The notes: generated by a model from the letters alone, not told the origin. DNA of 64,000 bases from Coriobacteriia bacterium (GCA_030603745.1 JAUVXE010000011.1:17739-81738); one strand, 5' to 3'; positions 32,809 to 44,506 are shown, counted from the stretch's first letter. Numbers and translations: made by a program.

Positions 32809-34882
32809 TCCTTCTCTGGGTCGCCTCGGGATACTCGATACGCGGGTGATAGATGCTCGCGAGCATCGCGGCGTACACCCGGATGATCTCGTCGAGGTCG
32901 GCGAGCGTGAGGTGGGAGTCGTGGAGCTGGCCGTCGGCGACCTTGCCCTCGACCACGGAGCGCACCGCGCTCTCGACCCGCGGCAACGAGGGCTTCTTGA
33001 CGGTCCGCACCGCCGCCTCGGCCGAGTCCGCGAGCATCACGAGCGCGGCCTCGCGCGACTGCGGGCGGGCGAAGGTGTAGCGGAAGTCCGCCTCGGCGAC
33101 GGGCCCCTCCCCCTCGGCGGCCTTGTTGTAGAAGTAGCTCACCAGCGAGTCGCCGTGGTGCTGCTCGATGATGTCGACGATCTCCGGAGGCAGGCGGTAC
33201 TTGCGGGCGAGCTCGATGCCCTCGCGGACGTGTGCGGTGATGATGATCGCCGAGAGGCTCGGCGTGGTGGCGTCGTGCGGGTTCTCGGTGCCGGCCTGGT
33301 TCTCCACGAAGAAGCCGGGGCGGCTCAGCTTGCCGATGTCGTGGTAGTAGGCGCCCACGCGCGCGAGCAGCGGATTCGCGCCGATCGCCTCGGCGGCGGC
33401 CTCGGTGAGGTTGCCGGTCAGCACCGAGTGGCTGTAGGTGCCCGGCGCCTCCACCATCAGCCGGCGCATGAGGGGGTGTCCCGGGCTCGCGAGCTCGAGG
33501 AGGCGGACGTCGGTGGTCACGCCGAACGCGTACTCGAAGAAGGGCAGCAGCCCGTAGCCGAGCACCGCGGCGAACAGGCCGCCGAGGGCCCCGTTGGCGG
33601 CGGCGAGCGCGGCCTCTCCGGGCTGGGCGCCCCCGGCGACCGTCGCGAGCCACGCGAGGAGCGAACCCGACCCCACGAGGAACAGGCCCACGTAGAACAG
33701 GCGCGCCCGCTCGGTCATGAACGACATCGCCACGACCGAGAGCGCGCTCCACACGAGCATCGCGACCACGGCCGCACCGCCCGAGAAGCCGAGGAGCACC
33801 CCGCCGATCACGGTGAGGACCGCGGTGAGCAGGCCCACGCGCGAGTTCACGAGCACGGTCGCGAGCATGGCGGCGAGCGGGACCGGGAGCAGGTAGAGGG
33901 AGACCTCGGGGAAGAACCACAGGATCGCCCGGGTCACCCACACCGCCCCGAGCACGAGCGTCGCGATGATGGCGAGGTCGCGGGAGCGCTCGAAGATGCG
34001 GTTGTCGAACCGCCACAGGTAGGTCGCGCCGCCCACCACGGCGATGATGGCGAGCGCGACGAGCGCGGCGAGCGACGGGAGCGAGCCGCCCTGGTCGAGC
34101 AGGCCGAGGCGGCGGATGATCTCGATGTGCTCGGCGGTCACGACCTCGCCGCGCTGGACGATGTTCTCGCCCGACTGCTTGATGATGACCACCGGGTCGA
34201 CACCGTCGGCAGCGGTGGCTCGGGCGGCCTCGGTCGCCGCCTCGTCGACCGAGAGCGTGGGCTCGATGGTCAGGCCGACGATCCCCTCGATGGCGTCGCG
34301 CAGCGCGGGATCGAACGGCAGGCTGCTCGCCCCCTCCCGCATCTGCTGCATCACGGCCGGGAGCTCGTCGGCCACGAACCGGCGCGAGAGCACGGTGGTG
34401 GCGAGCTGTTCAGCGGCCCGTGACGCGCGGCCGAACTCGGTCTCGTCGGCGGTCACGAGGGCCGCGACCCACTCGGGCTGGAGGTCGGGCAGCGCGGCCT
34501 GGGCGGCGGCGACCGTGGTCTCGGGCTCCTCGGCGAAGAGGGTCCGGTAGGGCCGCACCGCGTCGAAGGTGCGGGAGACGTCGCCGCGCGCCGAGGCGAG
34601 CACCTCGCTGTCGAACACGGTGACCGGCTCGACCGCCGAGGCGGCCTCCGCCCGGGCGCGCTCGGTCGCCGCCTCGTCCACGAACTGCACGGTACGGTTG
34701 GCCCGGAAGGTACGGGGCGCGGGCTCTCCCTCGTTCACGCCCACCGGCGGGGTCTGGAGCACGAGCGGGAGCCCGAGCGCCACGGCGGTGACGACCGCGA
34801 GCACGCCGCGAGCCACCCAGCGATGCCTGAGCGGGCCACGCGAGCGCGAGACGCGCGTGGAGAGGTCGGAGAGGCTAGCCAT
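32777..34882 (-). CDS. 7TMR-HDED phosphohydrolase, PgpH type (cyclic-di-AMP phosphodiesterase)
   Basis: A 701-residue membrane protein: one N-terminal helix, an extracellular 7TMR-HDED domain (about residues 55-265, ending SGENIVQRGEVVTAEHI), seven membrane helices (about 270-470) and a cytoplasmic HD domain with APGTYSHSVLTGNLTEAAA, VGAYYHDIGKLSRPGFFVEN, HVREGIELARKYRLP and IIEQHHGDSLVSYFYNKA. All HD metal ligands are present. PgpH homologues degrade cyclic di-AMP. Its place between phoH and ybeY is the conserved Gram-positive order. Overlap with ybeY suggests coupling. Confidence 0.93.
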   Translation of the reverse strand: MASLSDLSTRVSRSRGPLRHRWVARGVLAVVTAVALGLPLVLQTPPVGVNEGEPAPRTFRANRTVQFVDEAATERARAEAASAVEPVTVFDSEVLASARGDVSRTFDAVRPYRTLFAEEPETTVAAAQAALPDLQPEWVAALVTADETEFGRASRAAEQLATTVLSRRFVADELPAVMQQMREGASSLPFDPALRDAIEGIVGLTIEPTLSVDEAATEAARATAADGVDPVVIIKQSGENIVQRGEVVTAEHIEIIRRLGLLDQGGSLPSLAALVALAIIAVVGGATYLWRFDNRIFERSRDLAIIATLVLGAVWVTRAILWFFPEVSLYLLPVPLAAMLATVLVNSRVGLLTAVLTVIGGVLLGFSGGAAVVAMLVWSALSVVAMSFMTERARLFYVGLFLVGSGSLLAWLATVAGGAQPGEAALAAANGALGGLFAAVLGYGLLPFFEYAFGVTTDVRLLELASPGHPLMRRLMVEAPGTYSHSVLTGNLTEAAAEAIGANPLLARVGAYYHDIGKLSRPGFFVENQAGTENPHDATTPSLSAIIITAHVREGIELARKYRLPPEIVDIIEQHHGDSLVSYFYNKAAEGEGPVAEADFRYTFARPQSREAALVMLADSAEAAVRTVKKPSLPRVESAVRSVVEGKVADGQLHDSHLTLADLDEIIRVYAAMLASIYHPRIEYPEATQRRSEHAHPGHQS

Positions 34883-35918
34883 GGCGGGCGTCCGCCTTCG
34901 CCTCCTCGTAGAGGTGGTAGGCGTTGACGATGCGCTGCACGAGCTTGTGCCGGACCACGTCGCGCGAGCCGAGCTCGCAGAAGGCCACGCCGGGCACGTC
35001 GGTCAGGATCTCGCGGACCTGCTTCAGGCCGGACACTCCCTTGGGCAGGTCCACCTGGGTGACGTCGCCCGTGATCACGACCTTGCTGCCGAAGCCGAGG
35101 CGCGTGAGGAACATCTTCATCTGCTCGGGGCTCGTGTTCTGCGCCTCGTCGAGGATGATGAAGCTGTCGTTCAAGGTCCGGCCACGCATGAACGCGAGCG
35201 GAGCGACCTCGATCACGCCGCGGTCCATGAGCTGCTGGGACTTCTCGATGTCCATCATGTCGAAGAGCGCGTCGTAGAGCGGGCGCAGGTACGGGTCGAC
35301 CTTCTCGAAGAGCGTGCCCGGCAGATAGCCGAGCGACTCCCCCGCCTCGACCGCGGGACGCGTGAGGATGATCCTGCCGATCTCGCGCCGCTTGAGCGCG
35401 TCGACCGCCATCGCCATCGCGAGGTAGGTCTTACCGGTGCCCGCGGGACCGATCCCGAACGTCACCGTGTGTTCGCGGATGGCGTCGACGTAGCGCTTCT
35501 GGCCGGCCGTCTTGGGCCGCAGCGCCTTGCCCTTGTGGGTGAGGAGCACGTCGGAGAAGAGCGCGCTCGGCGAGCACTCGCCGCTGCGCAGCATGTCGAT
35601 GGAGCGCTCGAGGTTCTCCTCGGTGAGCCGTTCTCCCTTCTCCACGAGCGAGATCATCTCGGTGAACAGCGAAGAGACGGCTTGGCCCTCGGCGGGCTGG
35701 CCCTCGATGGTGATCTGGTTCCCGCGAACACTGATCGCCGACTCGAACTGGTCCTCGATCAGCCGCAACAGCCCATCTCCCTGCCCGAGCAGGTCGGTCA
35801 TGTTCAACTCGGGGGGTACGACGAGCCGGATCTGGGTCGGTTCCACCTGGTCATGCACCTTCTGTCCGACGGGCGGCGGCAGGTGCCGACGCCGGGGGCG
35901 CGAGCGTGCGCCCTTCAC
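34875..35918 (-). CDS. phoH: PhoH family ATPase
   Basis: A 347-residue cytoplasmic ATPase. An N-terminal KH-like region (VRGNQITIEGQPAEGQAV) precedes the P-loop domain: TFGIGPAGTGKTYLAMAMAV (Walker A), LTRPAVEAGESLGYLPGTL, SFIILDEAQNTSPEQMKMFL (Walker B) and KVVITGDVTQVDLPKGVSGL. PhoH proteins are linked to RNA metabolism and usually stand beside ybeY. The exact N-terminus is uncertain: the first 25 residues are basic and Pro-rich, so a later start near QVEPTQIRL is possible. Confidence 0.93.
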   Translation of the reverse strand: MKGARSRPRRRHLPPPVGQKVHDQVEPTQIRLVVPPELNMTDLLGQGDGLLRLIEDQFESAISVRGNQITIEGQPAEGQAVSSLFTEMISLVEKGERLTEENLERSIDMLRSGECSPSALFSDVLLTHKGKALRPKTAGQKRYVDAIREHTVTFGIGPAGTGKTYLAMAMAVDALKRREIGRIILTRPAVEAGESLGYLPGTLFEKVDPYLRPLYDALFDMMDIEKSQQLMDRGVIEVAPLAFMRGRTLNDSFIILDEAQNTSPEQMKMFLTRLGFGSKVVITGDVTQVDLPKGVSGLKQVREILTDVPGVAFCELGSRDVVRHKLVQRIVNAYHLYEEAKADARHG

Positions 35919-35945
35919 GGTATTCTACCACGTCAGGCACCTTTC

Positions 35946-37265
35946 TCACGTCGCGCGGAGCGCCTCGCCGAGGAGCCCCTCCCCCTCGCGTCCGGTCAGC
36001 CTGACCCGCACGACCTCGCCCACGCGCCACGCGCGGCCCTCATCCGCCGCCACGCGCACGGTGAGGTAGTCCTCGCTCGTCCCCCGCGCCCCGCGCTCGT
36101 CCACGTGTTCCACGAGCACCTCGGCCTCCTCGCCGAGGCGCCCGGCCGCGTGCCGCTCGCGCAGGACGGCGTCGAGCTCGCGCAGCGCCGCCGCACGACT
36201 CGCGCCCGCCCCGGGGTCCACCCGGCCCGCCATCCCCGCGGCCCGCGTCCCGCTCCTCGGCGAATACCGAAAGACGTGCAGCCGCGCGAAGCCGAGCTCC
36301 TCCACGGCGGCGAGCGTGGCCGCGGCGTCGGCGTCGGTCTCGCCCGGGAAGGCGGTCATCACGTCGGTGGTCACCGCCAGGCCGGGAAGGGCCGCCCGCG
36401 CCGCTTCGACCCGCGCGGCGAACCCCGCACGCGTGTAGCCGCGCCCCATCGCCGCGAGCACCGCGTCGGAGCCCGACTGCAGCGGCACGTGCAGGTGCGG
36501 ACAGGCCGCCGGCGTCTCGGCGAGCGCCTCGAGGAGGGCCGGCGTCACGTCGAGCGGCTCGATGCTCGAGATGCGGATCCGCGCGATCCCGGTCGCGGCG
36601 ACCGCGCGCACGAGCGCGGCGAGATCTCCCGCGCCCGCAACGGCCCCCGCGTCGCCCGCGTCGCCCGCGGACGCGCCCGGATCGGCGTAGCGGCCGATGT
36701 TGATGCCGGTGAGCACCACCTCGGCCACCCCCGCTGCCTCGAGGCGCTCCACCTCGGCGACGACCTCGGCGAGCGGGACGGAGCGCGGCACTCCGCGGGC
36801 GTAGGGCACGATGCAGTAGGCGCAGAACGCGTCGCACCCGTCGGCGACCTTGACCGCGGCGCGCGTCCGGAAGCCCTCTCCCGCCCGGACCCGTTCAGCG
36901 GGCGGCGGGGCCTCCACGCCGAGGAGGTCCGCCACGCGCCCCGCCACGCGCTCGCGGTCCGGTTCGACGACCACCCGCTCGCCGAGCGCGGCGAGCTCTC
37001 CGGTGTCGAGCGCGGCGAGGCACCCGCTCACCACCACGACCGGCGCCTGCGCAAGGCCGAGCGCGTGGCGCACGGCCTTGCGGGCCTTGCGGTCCGCCTC
37101 GGCGGTGACGGTGCAGGTGTTGACCACGACCACCGCGGCCTCTTCCTCGGCGACCACGCGTACCCCCCTGCCGAGGAGATCGGCCGCCGCGTCCTCGCTC
37201 TCGACGCGGTTGACCTTGCAGCCGAAGGTCCGGAACGCGACGGCGAGCCGCCGAGGGTCAGTCAC
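35946..37265 (-). CDS. mtaB: tRNA t6A37 methylthiotransferase MtaB
   Basis: A 439-residue radical-SAM enzyme that adds a methylthio group to t6A at position 37 of tRNAs reading ANN codons. The N-terminal UPF0004 domain supplies three Cys of the auxiliary cluster (RTFGCKVNRVES, VVVNTCTVTAEADRKAR, VVVSGCLAAL). The radical-SAM motif is GCDAFCAYCIVPYARGVPRS, and LHVPLQSGSDAVLAAMGRGY follows. The C-terminal TRAM domain is residues 375-435. The CKVNRVES variant is typical of MtaB rather than MiaB or RimO. Confidence 0.93.
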   Translation of the reverse strand: MTDPRRLAVAFRTFGCKVNRVESEDAAADLLGRGVRVVAEEEAAVVVVNTCTVTAEADRKARKAVRHALGLAQAPVVVVSGCLAALDTGELAALGERVVVEPDRERVAGRVADLLGVEAPPPAERVRAGEGFRTRAAVKVADGCDAFCAYCIVPYARGVPRSVPLAEVVAEVERLEAAGVAEVVLTGINIGRYADPGASAGDAGDAGAVAGAGDLAALVRAVAATGIARIRISSIEPLDVTPALLEALAETPAACPHLHVPLQSGSDAVLAAMGRGYTRAGFAARVEAARAALPGLAVTTDVMTAFPGETDADAAATLAAVEELGFARLHVFRYSPRSGTRAAGMAGRVDPGAGASRAAALRELDAVLRERHAAGRLGEEAEVLVEHVDERGARGTSEDYLTVRVAADEGRAWRVGEVVRVRLTGREGEGLLGEALRAT

Positions 37266-38037
37266 GGGGACGTCCTCCGAGCGCGCCGAGCTCGTAGAGC
37301 ACGAGGGCGGCGGCGGCGATGCCCGCGGTCTCGGCGCGCAGGACCGTGGCGCCGAGGGTGACCGCGCGCGCCCCGGCCCGCTCGAGCGAGTAGACCTCCT
37401 CGGCGGTCAGCCCGCCCTCGGGGCCCACGACGACAGCGACGCGCGACGAGGCCGTGGCGCCGGCCTCGTCGAGGGCCTCGCCGATGCCCGGGCCGGTGTG
37501 GACGGCACCCTCCCACGCCACGAGCACCACGTCGTGACCGGCGACGAGCGCGTCCGCCGCGCCGGCGATCGGGGCGGGGTCGCTCACCTCCGGCACCGTG
37601 ACCCGCTGGGACTGCTTGGCGGCGGCCATCGCGACGCGCCGCCACCGCTCGCCGCGCGCTGCCGCCTTCTCGGAGGTGAGGCGCACGACCGAGCGCTCGG
37701 TGAGCACCGGCGCCACCGCGGCGACGCCGAGCTCGGTCGCCTTCTCGATCACGAGGTCGACCTTGTCGCCCTTGGCGACCCCTTGCACGAGCGTGACCGC
37801 CGGGGTCCCCACGTCGGGCAGGCGCGAGAACCCGTCGGCGATGAGGCCGTGCTGGTCCGCGCTCACCACCCGCGCCGACCAGGCCGCACCGGCCGGCTCG
37901 ACCACCACGATGGGCGCCCCGGCCCGCATCCTGAGCACCGTCGCCGCGTGGTGCAGGTCGGCGGTCGAGAGCGGCAGCGGCGCGCGGGCGGCGTCAGCGC
38001 CGAGCGGGGCGGTCAGGAAGAAGCGGTGAGCGGACAC
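37258..38037 (-). CDS. rsmE: 16S rRNA m3U1498 methyltransferase
   Basis: A 259-residue SPOUT-fold methyltransferase. The N-terminal PUA-like domain spans residues 1-70 (DLHHAATVLRMRAGAPIVVV). The knotted catalytic domain contains VQGVAKGDKVDLVIEKATEL, APVLTERSVVR, RWRRVAMAAAKQSQRVTVPE, VVVGPEGGLTAEEV and TLGATVLRAETAGIAAAALV, all standard for RsmE. It overlaps mtaB by eight bases and is 25 bases downstream of dnaJ, a common heat-shock-operon neighbour. Confidence 0.95.
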   Translation of the reverse strand: MSAHRFFLTAPLGADAARAPLPLSTADLHHAATVLRMRAGAPIVVVEPAGAAWSARVVSADQHGLIADGFSRLPDVGTPAVTLVQGVAKGDKVDLVIEKATELGVAAVAPVLTERSVVRLTSEKAAARGERWRRVAMAAAKQSQRVTVPEVSDPAPIAGAADALVAGHDVVLVAWEGAVHTGPGIGEALDEAGATASSRVAVVVGPEGGLTAEEVYSLERAGARAVTLGATVLRAETAGIAAAALVLYELGALGGRPRD

Positions 38038-38062
38038 GGCGGCCCTCCTCGGCGTGGGGGCG

Positions 38063-39190
38063 TCAGCCCGACAACCAGTCCTTGAGACGATCGAGCGGGG
38101 TCGGCCGCGCGGTGTCGCCGAAGGTCTCCGCGAGCTCGCCGAGGAGCTCCCGCTGGCGCTTGGTGAGCTTGGCCGGGATGTCGATCGACGCGTGCACGAT
38201 GAGGTCGCCGCGACCCGAGCCGCGCAGCCGCGGCATGCCGGCGCCGCGCACCCGCAGCGTGTCGCCGTACTGCGTGCCGGGCGGCACGTCGAGCGTGACG
38301 TCGCTTTCGAGCCCCGGCGCCTCGACCGACGCGCCGAGAGCGGCCTCGGTGATCGTGAGCGACATGCGCGCGTGCAGGTCGGCGCCCTCGCGGTGGAGGA
38401 ACTCGTGCGGCGCGATGCGCACCGTGACGAGCAGGTCGCCCGCCGCGGCGCCCCGCACGCCGGCCTCGCCGCGTCCGGGGACGCGGATCTGCATGCCGTC
38501 CTCGATACCCGCGGGGATCTCGATCTCGACGTGATCGCGGTCGGGCACGCGCCCCTGGCCGGCGCACTCCGGGCACGGGGTGGCGACCACCGATCCGGTC
38601 GCGCCGCAGCCGTCGCACGGGGAGAGCGTCTGCATCGTGCCGAGGATGGTGCGGCGCTCGGAACGCCTCTGCCCGGAGCCGTTGCAGATCGGGCACGTGG
38701 AGGTGCCGGTGCCGTCCGCCGAACCGGTCGCGTCGCACTCCTCGCACTCGACGAGCCGGTTGACCGCCACCTCCTTGGTGACGCCCATCGCGGCGTCCTC
38801 GAGGGTGATCACCATCTGGACCGCCATGTCGCGGCCCTCGGTCCGCGCCCGGCGCGCTCCGGCGCCCCCCGCCATCCCGCCGAAGAAGGCGCTGAACAGG
38901 TCGTCCATCCCGAACCCGCCGCCGAACAGGTCGCCGAGGTCCGGGCCGGCACCCGCGCCCATCCGCGGGTCGACGGTGCCGTAGCGGTCGTACATCTCGC
39001 GCTTGGCGGGGTCCGAGAGCACGTCGTAGGCCTCGTTGACCGCCTTGAACCGCTCCTCGGCGTCCCCGTCCTTGCAGACGTCCGGGTGGCACTCGCGCGC
39101 CTTGCGGCGGAACGCCTTCTTGATCTCGGACTCGGTCGCGCCCCGCTCGACGCCGAGCAGCGCGTAGTAGTCGGTGGTACCAGTGGACAC
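38063..39190 (-). CDS. dnaJ: Chaperone DnaJ
   Basis: A 375-residue Hsp40. The J-domain (residues 6-72) has the HPD motif in RECHPDVCKD. A Gly/Phe region follows (GDLFGGGFGMDDLFSAFFGG). The zinc domain has four CxxCxGxG-type repeats: CEECDATGS, CPICNGSGQ, CDGCGATGS and CPECAGQG. C-terminal substrate-binding domains follow. The GTG start shares one base with the hrcA stop (TAGTG), so hrcA and dnaJ are translated as a pair under the CIRCE element at 40275-40301. Confidence 0.97.
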   Translation of the reverse strand: MSTGTTDYYALLGVERGATESEIKKAFRRKARECHPDVCKDGDAEERFKAVNEAYDVLSDPAKREMYDRYGTVDPRMGAGAGPDLGDLFGGGFGMDDLFSAFFGGMAGGAGARRARTEGRDMAVQMVITLEDAAMGVTKEVAVNRLVECEECDATGSADGTGTSTCPICNGSGQRRSERRTILGTMQTLSPCDGCGATGSVVATPCPECAGQGRVPDRDHVEIEIPAGIEDGMQIRVPGRGEAGVRGAAAGDLLVTVRIAPHEFLHREGADLHARMSLTITEAALGASVEAPGLESDVTLDVPPGTQYGDTLRVRGAGMPRLRGSGRGDLIVHASIDIPAKLTKRQRELLGELAETFGDTARPTPLDRLKDWLSG

Positions 39191-40224
39191 TAGGTCTCCT
39201 CCGTGGTCGGTGCGGTCAACATCTCCGAGAGCCCCTCGGCGACTGAGTGTACGGCGGCGATCGATCGCGAGTAGTCCATGCGCGTGGGCCCGATCACGCC
39301 CACCACGCCGTCGGCGTCACCGGGGCCGTACCGCGCGGCCACCACGCTCATCTGGCCGAGCTCGCTCACGTGGTTCTCGCTGCCGATGCGGACCGTGAGC
39401 CCGCCGGTGCGCATGAGGTCGGAGAGCGTCTCGAGGAGCGCGAGGCCGTCCTCGAGCATGGCGAGCAGCGGACGCGCGAGCGAGGCGTCGGCGAACTCCG
39501 GCAGGCCGAGGAGCTCGGGCGTCCCCACGTGATAGAGCCGGTCGCGGTCGGCCTCCTCGAGGCACGAGAGGACCGAGCCCATCACCTCGGCGAGCAGCCT
39601 GCCCTGCGGCGACCCGTCGTCGGCGGCCGCGCGCAGCGTGCGGACCTCGGCGGCCCGCTTGTCCACGAGCGCCGCGCCGAGCGCGCGTTCCACCTCCGCG
39701 AGGCGCTCCGGCGAGACCTCGGCGGCAAGGTCGACGTGACGGTTGACCACCTGGCCGCTCTCGGTGATCACCACCACGAGCACCCGCCGGGGACCCATCG
39801 AGAGCAGGTCGACGCGGCGGATCCGCGCCACGCCGAGCGTGGGAGCGGTCACGACCGCCACGTAGTGGGTGAGGTTGGAGAGCAACGCCGAGGTCTGGCG
39901 CATGAGCTGGTCGACCTCGCTCGCGAGCACGAGGGGTGCCGGCCGCGCCCCGGGCGTGCCGGAACGCGCGGCGAGCGACTCGCGATCGAGCAGGTCGTCG
40001 ACGAACGCGCGGTAACCGAGGTCGGTGGGCACCCGGCCCGACGACACGTGGGGCTGGTGGACGTAGCCCGTCTCCTCGAGCGCGGAAAGCTCGTTTCGGA
40101 CCGTGGCCGGAGAGCACCCAAGGCGGTGCCGCTCCACCAGGTGCTTCGATGCGACCGGCTGGCCGCTCGCGATGTACTCCTCCACCAGCGCCTGGAGTAC
40201 CAGGCGCCTGCGGTCGCTCAACAC
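39190..40224 (-). CDS. hrcA: Heat-inducible transcription repressor HrcA
   Basis: A 344-residue repressor of class I heat-shock genes. The N-terminal winged helix runs LSDRRRLVLQALVEEYIASG then CSPATVRNELSALEETGYVH and SSGRVPTDLGYRAFVDDLL, standard for HrcA. The C-terminal GAF-like dimerisation domain ends IGPTRMDYSRSIAAVHSVAE. The GTG at 40224 is preceded by GAGGTGAG, and another GTG three codons upstream is possible. The gene autoregulates through the CIRCE element 51 bases upstream. No grpE-dnaK is next to it. Confidence 0.96.
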   Translation of the reverse strand: MLSDRRRLVLQALVEEYIASGQPVASKHLVERHRLGCSPATVRNELSALEETGYVHQPHVSSGRVPTDLGYRAFVDDLLDRESLAARSGTPGARPAPLVLASEVDQLMRQTSALLSNLTHYVAVVTAPTLGVARIRRVDLLSMGPRRVLVVVITESGQVVNRHVDLAAEVSPERLAEVERALGAALVDKRAAEVRTLRAAADDGSPQGRLLAEVMGSVLSCLEEADRDRLYHVGTPELLGLPEFADASLARPLLAMLEDGLALLETLSDLMRTGGLTVRIGSENHVSELGQMSVVAARYGPGDADGVVGVIGPTRMDYSRSIAAVHSVAEGLSEMLTAPTTEET

Positions 40225-40274
40225 AGCTCTCACCTCGGGATCCGGGGCCGCGACAGGGCAGCCGTGGGTGCCGG

Positions 40275-40301
40275 CTGGCACTCGATTATAGCGAGTGCTA
40301 G
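40275..40301 (-). promoter_or_regulatory. CIRCE operator with embedded -10 of the hrcA-dnaJ operon
   Basis: Reading left to right, CTGGCACTC (40275-40283), nine bases, GAGTGCTAG (40293-40301): the CIRCE consensus TTAGCACTC-N9-GAGTGCTAA with three or four changes at the ends. On the minus strand the spacer contains a perfect TATAAT (40290-40285), so bound HrcA would cover the -10. The -35 region is poor. The right arm overlaps the hemW stop codon. Confidence 0.9.
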
Positions 40302-41558
40302 GCCAGTCCGCGACGGGCGCCGGCGTTCCAGACCGCGGCGAACACCTCGTTGCCGAGGAGCCATCCCGCGGGCGTGACCCGCCACCGGCCCCCAGCGTGC
40401 TCGACGAGTCCCTGCGCGGCGAGTCCGGCGAGCGCCTCGCACGCCCCGGCCTCCTCGGCGAGCCTGTCGGTGATCCCCTCGGCGAGGCGCAGACCGAGCA
40501 TCGCGTCCTCGGCAGCGGCCTCGGGAGCGGTGAGGAACTCGACGTCCTCGGGCGGGCCCACCGGCTTGCGCAGGAACGCGACCGTGTCGGCGGAGCGGGT
40601 GAAGCGCACGCGCGCCGCGCCGTCGGGCAGCTCGGTGACGGTCCGGCCGATCCCCGCCACGCCCGGGTCGCCCCACGCCTCACACCGCACGGCGGCGGCG
40701 AACGTCTCGGCGGACACCATGCTCGCCGCCGAGGGACCGATGCCCAGGTAGGGCCGCCCCGTCCAGTAGCCGCTGTTGTGCACGGCCCGCTCCCCCGCCC
40801 GGGCGTAGCTCGCCACCTCATAGCGCGCGAGGCCCGCCTCGCCGAGGAGCGCCTCCGCGAGCGCCATCATCTCCGCGGCGAGGTCCGGATCAGGCTCGCC
40901 GATCGCACCGGACGCGAGCCGGTCGGCGAGCACGGTGCCGTGCTCGACGGCGAGCGGGTAGACGCTCACGTGCCCGGCGCCGGTGGCGATCGCGCGTTCG
41001 AGGGTGTCGCGCCACGACGCGAGCGTCTGGCCCGGCACCCCGCACATGAGGTCGAGCGACAGGTGCGCCCCGGTCGAGGCGAGCTCGGTCGCCGCCCGCG
41101 CGGCGCGCGCCGCGTCGTGGCACCGGCCGAGGGTGCGCAACACCTCGTCGTCGAAGGACTGCACGCCGAGGGAGAAGCGCGTGACACCGCTCGCCACGAG
41201 ACGCGCGGCGGTGGCAGGGTCGGTGGTGTCGGGGTTGCTCTCGACCGTGACCTCGGCGCCCGCGCGCACGCGGGCGCAGTCGCGGATGCCGTCGAGCAGC
41301 GTCACGAGGGACTCGCCGAGGGTCGTCGGGGTCCCGCCGCCCACGTAGATGCTCACGACGTCGTCGAGCGCACCGAGCGCCGCCCAGTGCGCCGCGCCCT
41401 CGGCCACCGCCCACGCGAAGTGGTCGGCGATGCCGGGCTCGGCGGGCAGCGGCGCCGAGTGGAAGTCGCAGTACGCGCACTTGAGCACGCAGAACGGGAC
41501 GTGGACGTAGAGTGAGACGGGCCCGGGGCCCGGCATCAGGTCGCGCGTGTCCGCCGGC

Positions 41559-41566
<8 letters not shown>
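40298..41566 (-). CDS. hemW: Radical SAM heme chaperone HemW
   Basis: A 422-residue radical-SAM protein of the HemN/HemW family. The N-terminus [20 protein letters not shown] holds the CxxxCxxC cluster. [43 protein letters not shown] and [13 protein letters not shown] follow, then the HemN C-terminal domain. HemW proteins (no extra Cys before the cluster) deliver heme rather than oxidise coproporphyrinogen. The hemW-hrcA-dnaJ order is conserved in Gram-positive bacteria. Confidence 0.93.
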
Positions 41567-43361
<1,795 letters not shown>

Positions 43362-43370
43362 GTCTGCGAA

Positions 43371-43399
43371 AGTGTAGCAGGGCGCGCGGTGTGCGGGAA
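43371..43399 (-). promoter_or_regulatory. Promoter of lepA-hemW
   Basis: Reading leftward, -35 TTCCCG (43399-43394), 17-base spacer, -10 TACACT (43376-43371). The predicted start near 43364 is three bases from the lepA ATG. The -35 equals that proposed for rpsT. Confidence 0.5.
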
Positions 43400-43473
43400 C
43401 GGCGGGTGCGTGACGGCCCGGTGACGGCGTGGCGCGTGGACTGTCCCGCCCGCCTCGCCTGAAGGATAGTGAG

Positions 43474-44343
43474 ATGATGTGCTCCCGAAGGGTCATAGCG
43501 AGCGTCTTCGCCCTGGTCGTGGTCGCGTGCGCGCTCATCGCATGGCGCGACACCCGCATGCCCGTGTTGCACGAGGTGGTCGTGCCGGTCGAGGGTCTCG
43601 GCCGCGAGGTGCGCGTCCTGCACGCGAGCGACCTGCACTCGTCGCGGTTCGGCGAGGGCCAGCACCGGCTCGCCGCCCTCCTGGCGGGAGCGGGACCCTT
43701 CGACGCCGCCGTCCTCACCGGCGACCTCGTGGTGCGCGACGCCCCTGACGACGTCGCCCGGGCGCTCGAGCTCGCCTCGCTCGCACTCGAACACGCCGAG
43801 GAGGTCTTCTTCTACCCCGGGAACCACGACGGCCCCGCGCTCGCCTCGGCCCTCGCCGGGATCGGGATCCGCGACCTCGCCGACCACGACGCCGGGTCGC
43901 GGGTCGGCGAGGTCGCGACGGACGCCGGCACGGTGCTGGTGGCACCGGTGTGGGAGGCCGCCGGGGACGGCTCCGCGGACCTCGTGCTCCTCGCCACGCA
44001 CCACCCGCTCGCCCCCGGCGCGCTCGACTCGTTCGCAGGAGGTCGCGGACGCACCACGGTCGTGCTCGCGGGACACACGCACGGCGGACAGGTGCACCTT
44101 CCGCTCGTGGGGGCGCTCGTGGCGCCACGACCCGCGGACCCCACCGACACGTCGGAGCGCAGGCCCGGCGCCACCGACTGGTTCTTCCCCGACCTTCGCG
44201 GGCTGCACGTGACCGGCCTCTACGGGTCGGAGGGCACCTATCAACACGTCTCCGCGGGACTCGGGACCCACGCCGTCCCGGTGCGGTTCGGCCCGCGAAG
44301 CTCGATGACGGTGCTGCGTTTCGTGCCGGCCCCCGCTCGGTGA
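43474..44343 (+). CDS. Membrane-anchored metallophosphoesterase, YkuE-like
   Basis: A 289-residue protein. An N-terminal membrane anchor ([18 protein letters not shown], residues 6-23) is followed by a calcineurin-like phosphoesterase facing the outside: [40 protein letters not shown] and [17 protein letters not shown] supply the two-metal site. The closest named family is YkuE/YaeI-type. The substrate is unknown. Two ATGs are adjacent (43474, 43477), and AAGGA lies seven bases before the first. Diverges from lepA. Confidence 0.85.
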   Translation: MMCSRRVIASVFALVVVACALIAWRDTRMPVLHEVVVPVEGLGREVRVLHASDLHSSRFGEGQHRLAALLAGAGPFDAAVLTGDLVVRDAPDDVARALELASLALEHAEEVFFYPGNHDGPALASALAGIGIRDLADHDAGSRVGEVATDAGTVLVAPVWEAAGDGSADLVLLATHHPLAPGALDSFAGGRGRTTVVLAGHTHGGQVHLPLVGALVAPRPADPTDTSERRPGATDWFFPDLRGLHVTGLYGSEGTYQHVSAGLGTHAVPVRFGPRSSMTVLRFVPAPAR

Positions 44344-44410
44344 CCCCCCGGCGCCCCGTCTGGGCGCTGTCCGCGGACGTCCGCGGCCTGCCGACGCCCG
44401 CGCACGCCCC

Positions 44411-44440
44411 TTCCCGCGGGGATCCCGCTTGTGCTAGACT
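44411..44440 (+). promoter_or_regulatory. Promoter of rpsT
   Basis: -35 TTCCCG (44411-44416), 18-base spacer, -10 TAGACT (44435-44440) preceded by TGTGC (extended -10 like). The transcript would start near 44447, about 60 bases before the start codon. Confidence 0.5.
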
Positions 44441-44506
44441 CTCACGGTTCGTCGACACCCCACTGCGACGACGGGCACCATCACGGATTCGAGAGGAACT
44501 GCACCT

